From: CAVUOA01 sp963742955 | Lineage (GTDB): Bacteria; Bacteroidota; Ignavibacteria; Tepidaquicellales; OLB5 | Assembly (NCBI GenBank): GCA_963742955.1 | Contig: CAVUOA010000009.1 | Location: forward strand, 186,001 to 250,000 | Direction: 5' to 3' | DNA: 64,000 nucleotides | Shown: piece by piece, positions 19,002-30,762 of the stretch | How positions within the stretch are numbered: position 1 is the stretch's first letter | Layout: each line of letters starts with the position of its first letter | Notes under the pieces: generated by a model | The model's database searches: none | What the model saw: the letters and a program-made list of their open reading frames with translations, nothing else | What the model was told of the DNA's origin: nothing | Translations under genes and position numbers: made by a program

Positions 19002-20338
19002 CTAAAATGCCTTTGTATCTTAAGTGCTTTTATTGCTTCAGATACAAGAAAAAAGGAACCGATAATAAGTACCTTTCCGTTATTACCGGCCATTCGCTGA
19101 GCCGATTCAACCGCATCTCCTACCTTTTCATTTAAATAGAATTTGTTTTTACCGGTTGGTTTAATTTTTAACGAATATTTGTATAAAGTTTCAGCCGGCA
19201 AAGCTCTTTTGTATTCAGGAGTTGTAAATATCAGAATAGAGTTTTTTGCAACAAGTATTTTTAATGCCGATTTATAATCCTTGTCAGCCATCATGGCAAA
19301 TATAATCACTGCGGGTTTGGTACTGCCGAAGTTTGAAATTGCCTCTTTGATGCCCGAAGGATTATGCGATATGTCAAAAATGAATTTTGTTTTATTGATA
19401 TTAACTGCTTCAAACCTTGCTCTGTAGCCCGTGTTTTGATTAATATTCGTAACTCCGTTTCTTACGCAGTTAATTGAAAATTTTAATCCGCTTTTCTTAA
19501 AGTAAAGCAGAGATGCAAGAATAGCAGTATTAATATTACGTAACTGGTACTTTCCCGGCAGGGGAGAGACAAGCGAAAAATTATACACTTCATCTGAAAG
19601 CTTAATCTGTGACCTGAAATGAATCTCTGTAAGACTATTTTTAATTAATTTGCAATTTGCATACTTATCTAGAAAAAATAAATGATTCTTTTCTATATTT
19701 TCATTAAAAAGTTTTCTTAATTCAGAATTCATATCAGATACAATTACGCCTATTCCCGGTTTTACAATTCCCAATTTCTCTTTTGCAATTAATTTCAGTG
19801 TTTTACCTAAAAAATCAGTATGGTCTATACCTATTTGTGTTATAATGGCAAGCTGAGGCTGAATAATATTTGTCGAATCAAGCCTGCCGCCGAGTCCCGT
19901 TTCGATGACAGCAGCATTAACTTTTTTATCTGCAAAGTATTTAAATGCCATTGCGGTATTTACTTCAAAAAAGGACGGCCTTACTTTCTGAATTATTTTC
20001 TTAGTCTCATCAAGGAAATTCTTAACGTACCCGTCTGAAATGGGTTTTCCGTTTATTCTTATTCTTTCATTGTATCTTAATATATGCGGTGAAGTAAACA
20101 GTCCGGTCTTTAATCCGTGTTCTGTCAAGATGGACGCAAGAAATGATGCAGTTCCGCCTTTACCGTTAGTTCCGGCAATGTGAATGAATTTAATGCCTTC
20201 ATGAGGGTTTCCAAGAGCCTTAAGAAGCTGACTGATATTGTTCAGGTCATACTTCATTGAGCTTCTTTCAAGCGTGTATAAATAGTTAAAATATTCTCTT
20301 ATATTTTTCAATTGGGGCAAATAAAAACCCGCTTTCAT
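18998..20338 (-). CDS. folC: Folylpolyglutamate synthase / dihydrofolate synthase
   Basis: Mur-ligase-type ATP-dependent enzyme that adds glutamate to folates (and often to dihydropteroate), 446 residues. The P-loop FIHIAGTNGKGGTASFL lies at about 51-67. Further signatures are ERIRINGKPIS, AVIETGLGGRLDSTNI and the C-terminal domain motif FIFDISHNPSGI. The ATG at 20338 lies in the loop of the rpoBC-operon terminator, so codons 2-5 form one arm of that hairpin. A TTG about nine codons later (ahead of KNIREYFNYLYTLE) is an alternative that would still keep the whole conserved domain. It is the next gene after rpoC on the same strand. Confidence 0.93.
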   Translation of the reverse strand: MKAGFYLPQLKNIREYFNYLYTLERSSMKYDLNNISQLLKALGNPHEGIKFIHIAGTNGKGGTASFLASILTEHGLKTGLFTSPHILRYNERIRINGKPISDGYVKNFLDETKKIIQKVRPSFFEVNTAMAFKYFADKKVNAAVIETGLGGRLDSTNIIQPQLAIITQIGIDHTDFLGKTLKLIAKEKLGIVKPGIGVIVSDMNSELRKLFNENIEKNHLFFLDKYANCKLIKNSLTEIHFRSQIKLSDEVYNFSLVSPLPGKYQLRNINTAILASLLYFKKSGLKFSINCVRNGVTNINQNTGYRARFEAVNINKTKFIFDISHNPSGIKEAISNFGSTKPAVIIFAMMADKDYKSALKILVAKNSILIFTTPEYKRALPAETLYKYSLKIKPTGKNKFYLNEKVGDAVESAQRMAGNNGKVLIIGSFFLVSEAIKALKIQRHFS

Positions 20339-20348
20339 AAGCGGGTTT
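20319..20348 (-). terminator. Rho-independent terminator of the rpoBC operon
   Basis: On the minus strand a perfect 10-bp stem AAACCCGCTT / AAGCGGGTTT with a 4-base loop (ATGA) is followed by TTTTTATTT. It lies 20 bases after the rpoC stop. The loop contains the apparent folC ATG, so folC expression by read-through is limited or its real start is further in. Confidence 0.85.
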
Positions 20349-20367
20349 AAATATTAGTCATTTTGAA

Positions 20368-23300
20368 TTATGATTCAACAGCTTCTTTTTTCCTGCTTTT
20401 CCGTACTTTCTTCACAGGCGCCTCTTCTACTTCATCTTTCTTAACTACAATCAGTTCTTTATATCTCTTAAGCCCTGTTCCTGCAGGTATAAGTTGTCCT
20501 ACAATAACATTTTCCTTTAAGCCGTTAAGAGTATCAACCTTGCCTGAGATAGCCGCATCTGTAAGAACCTTTGTTGTTTCCTGGAATGATGCCGCAGATA
20601 TAAAGCTGTCTGTAGTCAAAGATGTCTGAGTAATTCCCAGCAGTACCGGGTTTGCGATTGCAGGATGAGCATCTCTGAACTTAATCAGTTCTTTGCTTTT
20701 TTTCTTCAGTTCAGCATTAAGTTCTTTAATCTGCTTTTTATCCATAATATCGTACATTCTAACTTTAGTCGAGTCACCCTTATCGGAAACAACTATCTTA
20801 TTTTTCAAGCTTTCATTTTCATCATAAAACTTAAACCTGTGGATTACATCGCCTTCAAGATAATGAGTATCGCCGGGGTCAACTATTTTTACTTTTTGAA
20901 GCATTTGCCTTACGATAATCTCGATATGTTTGTCATTTATCTTTACACCCTGCATCCTGTAAACTTCCTGAATTTCATTTACCAGGTATGCCTGAACGTC
21001 TCCAACACCTTTAATGCTTAATATATCATGAGGGTCTACTGAACCGCTTGACAGCGCTTCTCCTGCCTTGACAAAATCATTATCTCTTACAAGTATGTGC
21101 TTACCGACAGGTATTAGATATTTCTTCTCAACAGATTTATCCGTGCTTATAACTTTAACTTCTCTCGAGCCTCTCTTAAGAGAACCTATTTCTACGTACC
21201 CGTCGATTTCACTGACAATTGAAGGAGAATTTGGGCTTCTAGCTTCGAATAATTCAGTTACTCTCGGCAGACCTCCGGTAATATCTCTTGTCTTACCTGT
21301 TTCACGTGCTATTTTACAAAGAATTTGGCCCGCTGCAGCATTATCACCGTTATTAACAAGCAAATGTGCTTGAGCAGGGATTATATAACTGCTGAGTTTA
21401 TCACCCTTTGAGTTTACAATATATATTGTCGGGCTGAGAGTTTTATCTTTGGATTCTATTACAACTTTCTGTATATGGCCGGTTGTTTCATCGGGAGCTT
21501 CCATATAGCTCACATTTTCTTTCAAATCGGAATAATTTATAATTCCGTCATGTTCGGCAACTATGACTGCGTTGTAAGGGTCCCACTCGTATAGTACACG
21601 ATTTTTCTCAACCGTTTCGTTTTCTTTAACAAGAACATGAGCACCATAAGGAACGTCATATTTTGATACCAGCCTGTTATTATCATCCAGAATCTGAAGT
21701 AAACCGTTTCTGCTTAATGTTACATAAAGCTCTCCTTCGGGTGAACCCGGGTTTTCGTAACGTATAATTTTAATATTTTCAAATTTTACCTTACCCGAGA
21801 ATTTGGTCGGAATTCTGGATTGAGTTACAATTCTGGAAGCAGTACCGCCAATGTGGAATGTCCTCAATGTTAGCTGAGTGCCCGGTTCACCGATTGACTG
21901 AGCGGCAATAACACCTACTGCTTCGCCGACATCAACCAGTTTTCCTGTTGTCATGTTTCTCCCGTAACATTTTGCGCAAATTCCTCTTCTTGATTCGCAT
22001 GTCAATACTGACCTAATCTCAACAGACGAAATTGAAGTTTCTGCAATTTTAGCTGCAAGAACCTCATCAATCTCTTCGTTTGCCTTTACAATAACTTTTC
22101 TTGTAAGCGGGTCAACTATATTGTGTAATGTAACCCTTCCAAGTATTCTTTCTGCAAGCGGTTCTTTGATGTCTTCACCGTCTTTTAATGCTTCTACTTT
22201 GAGTCCTCTGATTGTGCCGCAGTCATCTTCAGATATTATTACGTCCTGGGCAACATCAACTAGTTTTCTTGTAAGGTAACCTGCATCAGCTGTTTTTAAG
22301 GCAGTGTCCGCAAGACCTTTACGCGCACCGTGAGTTGATATGAAGTATTCCAAAATGGAAAGACCTTCTTTAAAGTTAGCGATGATGGGGTTTTCAATAA
22401 TTTCTCCCGCTTGACCGGTCATGCTCTTTTGTGGTTTTGCCATAAGTCCTCTCATTCCTGCCAGCTGGCTCACCTGGTCTTGTGAACCTCTTGCACCCGA
22501 ATCAATCATCATATGAAGTGAATTAAATCCGTCACTGGAAGTTCTTAATGTGTTCATAAGTTCACTCTTTACCTCATTTGTTGCGTGAGTCCAGATGTCA
22601 ATAACTTTATTATATCTTTCGCCCTCAGTTATTAATCCTCTCATCCTTGATTTCTCAACCATATCCACTTTTTTCCTTGCCGATTCAATTATTCTTTCTT
22701 TCGCGCTTGGAATTTCAATGTCATCTAAGTTTACCGATAGTCCGCCTTTCATGGCGAAAAAGAATCCTATGTCCTTAAGGTCATCAAGGAACTTAACTGT
22801 TTTAACATTACCTACTTTTTTAAAGACTTTGCTGATATTTTTGATAATACCTTTTTTTGTCAGTAATTCATTTATGAAGCCTACTTCTTCAGGCACTATC
22901 CTGTTGAATATTACCCTTCCGGTTGTAGTCTCAATCATTTCTCCGTTAAAACGGACTTTAATCTTTGCGTGCAAGCCGATTTTGCCGGCATCATAAGCCA
23001 TTATAACTTCTTCTTTGTTCGAAAACAGTTTTCCCTCACCTGTATCACCGAGCCTTAATTTTGTTAGATAATAGCATCCGAGAACAATTTCCTGGTTTGC
23101 AATTGCAATGGGGTCACCATTCTGCGGTGAGAGCAGGTTATGACTCGAAAGCATAAGAATTCTTGTTTCAAGCTGTGCTTCGTAAGACAGGGGAACGTGA
23201 ACAGCCATCTGGTCACCGTCGAAGTCAGCGTTAAACGCTGTACAAACAAGCGGGTGAATTCGGATAGCCTTTCCTTCTACAAGTACGGGCTGGAATGCCT

Positions 23301-24637
23301 GTATGCTTAACCTGTGAAGCGTGGGAGCGCGGTTTAGCATTACAGGGTGACTGTCTATTACATTTTCAAGTACTTCCCAGACTTCAGGGGTTCTTCTTTC
23401 TATTAATTTCTTTGCGCTTTTAACTGTTTTAACAAGGTCCCTGTCTATCAATCTTCTGATAACAAACGGTTTGAAGAGTTCCAGAGCCATATCTTTAGGA
23501 ATACCGCACTGGTGCAGTTTTAATTCAGGTCCTACGACAATTACCGCTCTGCCTGAATAATCAACGCGTTTACCCAGAAGGTTCTGTCTGAATCTTCCCT
23601 GTTTGCCTTTTAATATATCTGACAGAGATTTAAGCGGGCGGTTTTCGGATTTTACCGCTGTAGCTCTTCTTGAGTTATCCAGCAATGCATCAACAGCTTC
23701 CTGAAGCATTCTCTTTTCGTTTCTCAAAATAACTTCAGGCGCTTTTATATCTATTAATCTTTTTAAGCGGTTATTGCGGATAATAACCCGTCTGTAAAGG
23801 TCGTTGAGGTCACTTGTTGCAAACCTTCCGCCTTCGAGAGGAACAAGGGGTCTTAATTCCGGGGGAATAACAGGAATAACATCAAGAACCATCCATTCCG
23901 GTTTGTTTAATTTCCCGCCTTCTTTTCTCTTAAAGGATTTCAAAACCCTGAGCCTCTTAATTATATCCGTACGTTTCTGAACCGATGTTTCTTCATAAAG
24001 CTGAATTCTCAAACTGCTTAAGTCTTCTTCAACATCAACCCGCTTAAGAAGTTCTTTTACCGCTTCTGCTCCTGTTTTACATATAAATTTGTTAGGGTCG
24101 AAATCTTCGAGGTTTTCCTGTTCTTCCGGAAGATTATTAAGAGTATTTAAGTACTCATCTTCAGTGAGGAGCTCTTTCTTTTTATGCTGGGTTGTTCCCG
24201 GATTGATAACTACATATGTCTCATAATAAATTATTCTTTCCAGGTCTTTGTTTGTAAATCCAAGCACATAACTGATTTTGCTCGGAGTAGAACGGAAGTA
24301 CCAAATATGAACAACCGGAACGCTGAGAGAAATATGGCCCATTCTTTCTCTTCTGAGGCTTTTCTGGTTAACCTCAACTCCGCATCTGTCACAGACAATA
24401 CCATTATACCGTATACCTTTGTATTTTCCGCAATGGCATTCCCAGTCTTTCACCGGTCCGAATATTTTTTCGCAGAACAGACCGTCTTTATCCGGTTTAA
24501 ATGTTCTGTAGTTGATGGTTTCAGGCTTTCAGGACCTCACCATGCGAATTCCTTATTATGGAATCCGTAGAAGCGAGATTTATAGAAATCTTGGTAATGC
24601 CCTTTTTGATTTTCTTTGCTTCTTTTTTAAATATCAT
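20368..24637 (-). CDS. rpoC: RNA polymerase beta-prime subunit (frameshifted near the N-terminus)
   Basis: Largest subunit of RNA polymerase. The start ATG at 24637 begins MIFKKEAKKIKKGITK, and the following residues match the family N-terminus up to GEVLK. There an extra base (the C at 24526 on the plus strand) shifts the frame to a stop; without it the protein continues as PETINYRTFK and on for more than 1,360 residues. The zinc-binding cysteines (WECHCGKYKG, VCDRCGVEV), the catalytic NADFDGDQMAVHVP loop and the second zinc site (CESRRGICAKCYGRN) are intact. A lysine-rich tail ends it. It follows rpoB by 26 bases. The shift is far more likely to be a consensus error than a real mutation in an essential gene. 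Confidence 0.95.
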
Positions 24638-24663
24638 GATATGGTTATGTTATAATTTTTTTT

Positions 24664-27600
24664 TTAATCTAACTCTACATCAAGGCATAAGCCCTGGAGT
24701 TCTTTTACAAGAACGTTGAACGATTCGGGAACGTGTGGTTCCGGAGTATTTTCTCCTTTAATGATAGTCTCGTAGGTTTTCGACCTTCCGTTAACATCAT
24801 CGCTTTTAACCGTAAGCATTTCCTGCAGTGTGTATGCAGCTCCGTAGCCTTCGAGGGCCCAGACCTCCATTTCTCCGAACCTTTGTCCGCCGAACTGTGC
24901 TTTACCTCCCAGCGGCTGCTGAGTAATAAGAGAGTACGGTCCGATAGAACGCGCATGTATCTTATCGTCAGAGAGGTGAGATAGTTTCATCATGTAAATA
25001 TATCCTACGGTAACCATCTGGTCAAACATATCGCCGGTTTCTCCGTTAAACAGAATTGAACGTGAGTTCCTCGGCAAACCTGCTTTACCCAGAATATCGA
25101 GAATATCTTCAAATGAAGCGCCGTCAAAAACAGGTGTAGCGAATTTGACACCGAGAATTTTTGCAGCCCACCCTAAAGCAGTTTCATATAGCTGCCCCAG
25201 GTTCATTCTTGATGGAACTCCAAGCGGGTTGAGAACTATATCAACAGGTGTTCCATCCGGTAAGAACGGCATATCCTGTCTTGGAACAATTTTTGCTACA
25301 ACACCTTTGTTTCCGTGTCTTCCGGCCATTTTATCACCAACCGAGAGTTTTTTCTTTTTGGCTATATAAACTTTTGCCATTTTCACCACACCGGTCGGGA
25401 GTTCATCACCAAGAACAACTTTGTTCTTCTGGCGTTTTACTCTTTCTTCAATATCGCTCAGCCTGTTTTTATAATTCCTGAATAAAGTCTGCATTAAACC
25501 CTGGGCTTTATGAGAAGATGTCCATGTTAAGGTCGGGTCAAGGCTGCCGATATCAAAATCCGGGTTCTCTATAAGGTTAAGAAATGTTTCTTTCTTTAAA
25601 GAAACCCCGCTTCTTATAATTGTAGAACCTTCAATATCTTTAATTCCCTGAGATTCTTTTCCGTCGAAAATCATGCCGAGCTTTGTGGCAAAAGTATTTG
25701 TAAGCTCTTCTATTTCAGTTTTCCTGTCAGACTCAAGCTTTTCTAATTTTTTCTTTTCTTCTTTCTTGGTTTCGGTATCTCTTTGCTTCCTGGTGAAGAG
25801 CTTCTTGTTAATAACAATACCTCTCATTCCGGGAGGAGCTTTGAGTGAAGCGTCTTTTACGTCACCGGCCTTTTCACCGAAAATAGCTCTTAACAGTTTT
25901 TCTTCCGGGGTCGGTTCGGTTTCGCCTTTAGGAGTTACTTTACCTATAAGTATATCATTTTCTTTTACTTCAGCGCCTATTCTTATAATTCCGTCTTCAT
26001 CAAGCTCTTTAGTAGCTTCTTCGCTAACATTGGGTATATCTCTTGTCAATTCTTCCTCGCCGCGCTTAGTATCACGTACCTGGAGCTCATATTCTTCAAT
26101 ATGAAGTGAAGTATATACATCCTCTGCAACTATTCGTCTCGCTAATTACTATAGCATCTTCAAAGTTATATCCTTTCCATGGCATAAACGCTACCAGGAC
26201 GCTTCTTCCTAAAGCAAGCTCCCCGCGCTCAGTTGCGGAACCATCAGCAAGAACATCGCCTTTAGTAACTTTATCTCCGACATTTACAATCGGGTTTTGA
26301 TTTATACAAGTGTCCTGGTTTGTTCTTAAAAACTTTATCAGTTTGTATTCAACTATTTCCTTATTATCGAAGGTAGTCAAGGATTCATCTGAGTTCTTGT
26401 CAATGTCATAAGCCACTATAATTTTATCGGCAGAAACATATTCCACAACACCATCGCCTTCAGAAAGAACCAAAGTTCTTGAATCCTGGGCAACTCTTTT
26501 TTCAAAGCCTGTTCCGACAAGAGGGGATTCAGGTTTCAGAAGGGGAACAGCCTGCCTTTGCATATTCGAACCCATGAGCGCTCTATTTGCGTCGTCATGC
26601 TCAAGGAACGGAATTAATGCAGCTGCGGCGCTTACAATCTGGTTAGGCGCTACGTCCATATAATGAAGCTGTTCGGGACTCACTATCGGGAAATCACCTT
26701 TATACCTGGCTTTAATTTTATCGTCAAGTATTTTTGAGCCATCAAGGTTAATATTTGCCTGGGCAATTATAAAGTCATCTTCTTTTTCTGCAGAGAGATA
26801 TTCAATATCATTAGTGACTTTGCCGTTTTTAACTTTTCTGTATGGTGTTTCAATAAATCCGAACTCGCTGATTCTTGCATGCGTGCACAAAGATGAAATT
26901 AACCCGATGTTTGGTCCTTCAGGTGTTTCAATAGGGCAGAGCCTGCCGTAATGAGTATAATGCACGTCTCTGACTTCAAATCCGGCTCTTTCTCTGGTCA
27001 AACCGCCGGGTCCCAGTGCGCTTACCCTGCGTTTGTGAGTCATTTCTGCAAGCGGGTTTGTCTGGTCCATGTATTGTGATAACTGGCTGGTACCGAAGAA
27101 AGATATTAAAGCCGTTGTAATTGTTCTTGCACTTACCAGGTTTGCAGGTGTAATGTTTTCTTCGTCATGTATGCTCATCCTCTCACGTATTGTTCTTGCC
27201 ATCCTTGCGAGACCTACATTAAACTGTTGTGAAAGCTGTTCGCTAACTGAGCGGACTCTTCTGTTCCCGAGATGGTCTATATCATCAACTTCACGTTTGC
27301 CTGCTTCAAGCTCTATAAGGTAATTTATTATTGAGATAATATCTTCCTTTGTAAGTACGGTCTTGCCGGATTCAATATTTAATCCGAGCCTGTAATTCAG
27401 CTTATATCTGCCAACTTCACCAAGGTCATATTTCTTTTCATTAAAAAACAGCTTGTCTACTAAGTTCTTTGCAGACTCATCATCAGTATCGGATGGTTTA
27501 AGCTGTTTGGATATTTCTTCAAGAGCATCTGATTCAGACTGAGCTGAATCTTTGCTCAAAGTATTTGCAATTAAAGATTCTTCAAAAGGCCTGTCTGATT

Positions 27601-28465
27601 TGAAAATTTTAAGTTTTGTTATAGTTGATTTCTTAATCTTATCAATTAACTCATCATCTATAATCTTGGCTCTTTCCGCCAGGAGTTCGCCTGTTTCTTT
27701 ATCAATCAGGTCGTCGGACAGCTGTTTGTCTTTGTAATTTTTAATATCCTGTTTGTTCAGGTCAACAACTTCAAGCAGTCCGAAAAGGTCAAGGATTTCT
27801 TCATTAGTTGAGTAACCGAGAGCTCTTAGTATAGTAGTAACAGGAAATTTTTTCCTTCTGTCTATATAGGCAAAGAGGCAATTGTTAATATCGGTAGTGA
27901 ATTCAACCCATGAGCCTTTCATAGGTATTATACGAGCTGAGTAAAGTTTTGTGCCGTTCTGGTGAACAGATTCACTGAACACAACCCCGGGAGCTCTGTG
28001 AAGCTGTGATACTATTACTCTCTCTGCTCCGTTTATTATAAAACTGCCGTAATGAGTCATATAGGGGATATTTCCCATATACACATCCTGCTCGATTGCA
28101 TTAGAGTATTCTTTAGCTTCTTTATTCGGTTTGGTTGAAAGCCTTAATTTTGCCTTCAATGAAACTGCGTAAGTTAAACCCTGCTCCTGGCACTCTCTTA
28201 TAGAATACTGGGGTTTTTCAACATAATACTCAGTGAATTCAAGAAGTGCAGTTTCTCTTGAGTCGGTAATAGGGAAGTTTTTCTCAAATACAGCCTGAAT
28301 CCCTAAACTTTTACGGTTTGAAGGAAGGTCGTCTTCCTGCAGGAATTCCTTAAAAGACTCGACTTGGACGTTAAGCAGGTCCGGAGTATCTACTTGCTTC
28401 TTAGATTTGGAGAGGAATATTCTTCCTCCTCCGTTAGAACTGATTTTGCTTAGTTCAAAAGCCAT
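24664..28465 (-). CDS. rpoB: RNA polymerase beta subunit (frameshifted)
   Basis: Second largest RNA polymerase subunit. The N-terminal 780 or so residues (including the rifampicin region with FFGTSQLSQYMDQTNPL and HKRRVSALGPGGL) read from the ATG at 28465. The frame then breaks in the conserved GYNFEDAIVISER block. Removing the extra T at 26137 (plus strand) restores RIVAEDVYTSLHIEEYEL and joins the C-terminal part, which carries VGDKMAGRHGNKGVV and the end motif AQFGGQRFGEMEVWALEGYG. A good ribosome binding site (AGGAGG) sits 10 bases before the ATG. The operon order rplL-rpoB-rpoC is standard. The shift is probably a sequence error. Confidence 0.95.
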
Positions 28466-28512
28466 TTAGTTTTTTTCCTCCTATTGGGGGGTATAGATAA
28501 TAAAATACTAAT

Positions 28513-28532
28513 ACAAGCCGAAACCAGCTTGT
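28513..28532 (-). promoter_or_regulatory. Hairpin between rplL and rpoB
   Basis: A 6-bp stem (ACAAGC / GCTTGT, 8-base loop) in the 157-base gap between rplL and rpoB. This gap carries an attenuator and processing site in many bacteria. Here there is no T run after the hairpin on the coding strand, so processing or RNA stability is as likely as attenuation. Confidence 0.3.
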
Positions 28533-28622
28533 CTTAGTAAAAAAATTAACAAGTGAATTGTTTTATAAATCGTAGGTTTTTAGTTAAAATCTATTTATCT
28601 AGATTTTATAACGTTATTTATA

Positions 28623-29000
28623 CTATTTGAGTTCTACTTTAGCGCCGGCAGCCTCTAAATCGGCTTTCAGTTTCTCTGCATCTGCCTTAATAAGGCCTTC
28701 TTTTACAGTTTTTGGAGCTGATTCAACGAGCGCTTTAGCTTCGGTTAATCCCAGACCCGTAGCACTTTTTACCGCTTTAATAACGTTTATTTTTTGTCCG
28801 CCGGCATCAGCCAGAACGACTGTGAATTCTGTTTTTTCTTCAACCGGAGCGGTTGGAGCTGCTGCACCGGTAGCTCCTGCCATTACAACAGGTGCTGCGG
28901 CTGTAACTCCAAATTTATCTTCCAGAGCTTTTTTTAACTCGGAAGCTTCAAGCAGAGTTAGTTTTTCGATTTTTTCGACTAATTCTTCAACTACAGACAT
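28623..29000 (-). CDS. rplL: Ribosomal protein L7/L12
   Basis: Stalk protein of the large ribosomal subunit that recruits translation GTPases. At 125 residues it has the N-terminal dimerisation helix pair (VVEELVEKIEKLTLLEASEL), an alanine-rich hinge (about 35-52) and the C-terminal globular domain with GLGLTEAKALVESAPKTVKE. Length and composition are typical. A Shine-Dalgarno (AAAGGAG) precedes the ATG. It lies 30 bases after rplJ, as expected for the stalk gene pair. Confidence 0.97.
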   Translation of the reverse strand: MSVVEELVEKIEKLTLLEASELKKALEDKFGVTAAAPVVMAGATGAAAPTAPVEEKTEFTVVLADAGGQKINVIKAVKSATGLGLTEAKALVESAPKTVKEGLIKADAEKLKADLEAAGAKVELK

Positions 29001-29030
29001 TTTTTATGATTCTCCTTTATAATATTTTTA

Positions 29031-29574
29031 TTACGAATTTTCTTTTTTCTTTGATACTTCTTCTATTACTGAGGCCATGTCTCTCATTACGGCATCGATT
29101 ACATTAACAATGCCTGAAATAGGTGCATGCAGGCTTCCGATAATAGATGATATAATTTCGGGCTTGGTGGGAAGCGATGCCAGCTCATTGAGTTTTGATT
29201 TATCATAAGCAATGCTTTCTACCAGAGCTACTTTTAATTTCGGCTTTTCTAGTTTTTCAAAAAACTTTTTGATGATTTTAGCCGGTGACACAGGGTCTTC
29301 ATAGGCAAAAACTACTCCTGTAGCGCCTTTGAGGTTTTCAACAAGCTTATCTATCTGCCCTGTGAACTTTGTGTTTGAGCATTGTTCCAGAGCCTTTTTT
29401 ATAAGAGTGTTCTTAATTACCCTGTAATCGACCTTGGCATTATAAAACTCATCTCTCAATTCGTTTGTTTGCTCAACAGTAAGTCCGGTGAAATCTGTTA
29501 AATAAAGGCTGGATGCCTTATCCAGTTTTTCAATTATTTCACTTACCGTTGTGTTCTTTCTGTTTCTTGTTCAT
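29031..29574 (-). CDS. rplJ: Ribosomal protein L10 (frameshifted near the N-terminus)
   Basis: Stalk base protein that anchors the L7/L12 dimers to 23S rRNA. The ATG at 29574 gives MNKKQKE, then the frame stops within five codons. Removing the extra G at 29553 (plus strand) gives TTVSEIIEKLDKASSLYLTDFTGLTVEQTNELRDEF, the standard L10 N-terminus, and joins the 142-residue remainder, for about 180 residues in all. The C-terminal helix that binds L12 is present. Only 40 bases separate it from rplA, so the usual autoregulatory L10 leader cannot be present in full length. The shift is probably a sequence error. Confidence 0.92.
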
Positions 29575-29614
29575 TATTTCGAACTTAATTTTATATTAAA
29601 ACTCAATTTGCTTT

Positions 29615-30307
29615 TTAATGTACTACTTCGTTTCGGTTAATCTGTATTCCCGGCCCCATAGTACTTGATAGGGTAATACTTTTTACATACTGTCCCTTTG
29701 CCGTAGTAGGTTTCATCCTTATAATCTGGTTAATAAATGTCATTATATTATCATTAAGTTTCTTTTCGTCAAATGATGCTTTACCTACAGAAGCATGAAC
29801 TATACCGGCTTTTTCAACGCGAAATTCTATTCTGCCCGCTTTTACTTCATTGACAGCTTTGGCAATATCTTTTGTAACAGTTCCGCTTTTTGGATTCGGC
29901 ATTAACCCTTTGGGGCCCAAAATTTTACCAAGCTTTCCGAGTTCGCTCATTACATCCGGAGCTGCAATAACAACATCACAGTCTGCCCATCCTTCCTGGA
30001 ATTTCTTGATGTATTCTTCAAACCCGACAAAATCGGCGCCAGCCTCTTTAGCTTCATCCCATCTTTCGGGCTTAGCAATTACCAGCACACGGATAGTTTT
30101 TCCTGTTCCATGCGGTAGGGCAACTGTGCCTCTGATGAGCTGGTCTGCCTGTCTGGGGTCAACCCCCAGTCTCATTGCAATATCAACCGATTCATCAAAC
30201 TTTGCAGTAGCAGTTTCTTTTACTTTAGTAATTGCCTCTGCAATAGAATATTTTTTATCCTGTTCTACTTTCTTAACTATTTCTTTTGTCCTTTTTGTAA
30301 CTTTCAT
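29615..30307 (-). CDS. rplA: Ribosomal protein L1
   Basis: Two-domain rRNA-binding protein of the large subunit that forms the L1 stalk at the E site, and the translational repressor of its own operon in many bacteria. The 230 residues match the usual size. Conserved blocks include FDESVDIAMRLGVDPRQADQ, GTVALPHGTGKTIRVLV, LGPKGLMPNPKSGTVT and MKPTTAKGQYVKSITLSSTM. It starts 23 bases after the rplK stop. The order nusG-rplK-rplA-rplJ-rplL is the standard one. Confidence 0.97.
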   Translation of the reverse strand: MKVTKRTKEIVKKVEQDKKYSIAEAITKVKETATAKFDESVDIAMRLGVDPRQADQLIRGTVALPHGTGKTIRVLVIAKPERWDEAKEAGADFVGFEEYIKKFQEGWADCDVVIAAPDVMSELGKLGKILGPKGLMPNPKSGTVTKDIAKAVNEVKAGRIEFRVEKAGIVHASVGKASFDEKKLNDNIMTFINQIIRMKPTTAKGQYVKSITLSSTMGPGIQINRNEVVH

Positions 30308-30330
30308 ATCTTTTGATTAATTGAACTTTG

Positions 30331-30756
30331 TTAACCTTCTACTGTTATACCCATACTTCTTGCAGTACCTGCAATAATTTTGCTTGCTGCTTCAACTGTA
30401 CGGGCATTTAAATCCTTCATTTTTAATTGCGCTATTTCGCTGACCTGTTTTAAAGTGACTTTGCCGACTTTATTTCTGTTAGATTGAGCGCTCCCCTTAT
30501 CCAGTTTTGCAGCTTTCAATAACAGGACGGCTGCTGGGGGGGTTTTTGTAATAAATGTGAATGACTTATCAGAATATACAGTTATTACAACGGGAATAAT
30601 CATCCCTTTATCTTTTTGTGTTCTGGCGTTGAACTGCTTGCAAAACTCCATGCCGTTAACACCTCTTTGTCCTAATGCAGGACCCACGGGCGGCGCCATA
30701 GTTGCTTCACCGGCAGGTATCTGAAGCTTTACAAAACCTACTACTTTTTTTGCCAT
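30331..30756 (-). CDS. rplK: Ribosomal protein L11
   Basis: Large-subunit protein of the GTPase-associated centre, 141 residues, the usual length. It has the proline-rich N-terminal domain ([20 protein letters not shown]) and the RNA-binding C-terminal domain ([19 protein letters not shown], then [20 protein letters not shown]). It lies 6 bases after the nusG stop and 23 bases before rplA, inside the nusG-rpoC transcription unit. Confidence 0.97.
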
Positions 30757-30762
30757 TTTAAG

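Noticed and set aside
24664..28465. Natural split of rpoB into two genes
   Set aside because: The break is inside a conserved motif and is repaired by removing one base; similar one-base errors occur in six other genes.
28623..29022. Plus-strand ORFs opposite ribosomal and polymerase genes
   Set aside because: They are shadows of well-supported minus-strand genes and show no independent coding signals.
29575..29614. L10 autoregulatory leader before rplJ
   Set aside because: The rplA-rplJ gap is only 40 bases, too short for the known leader structure.
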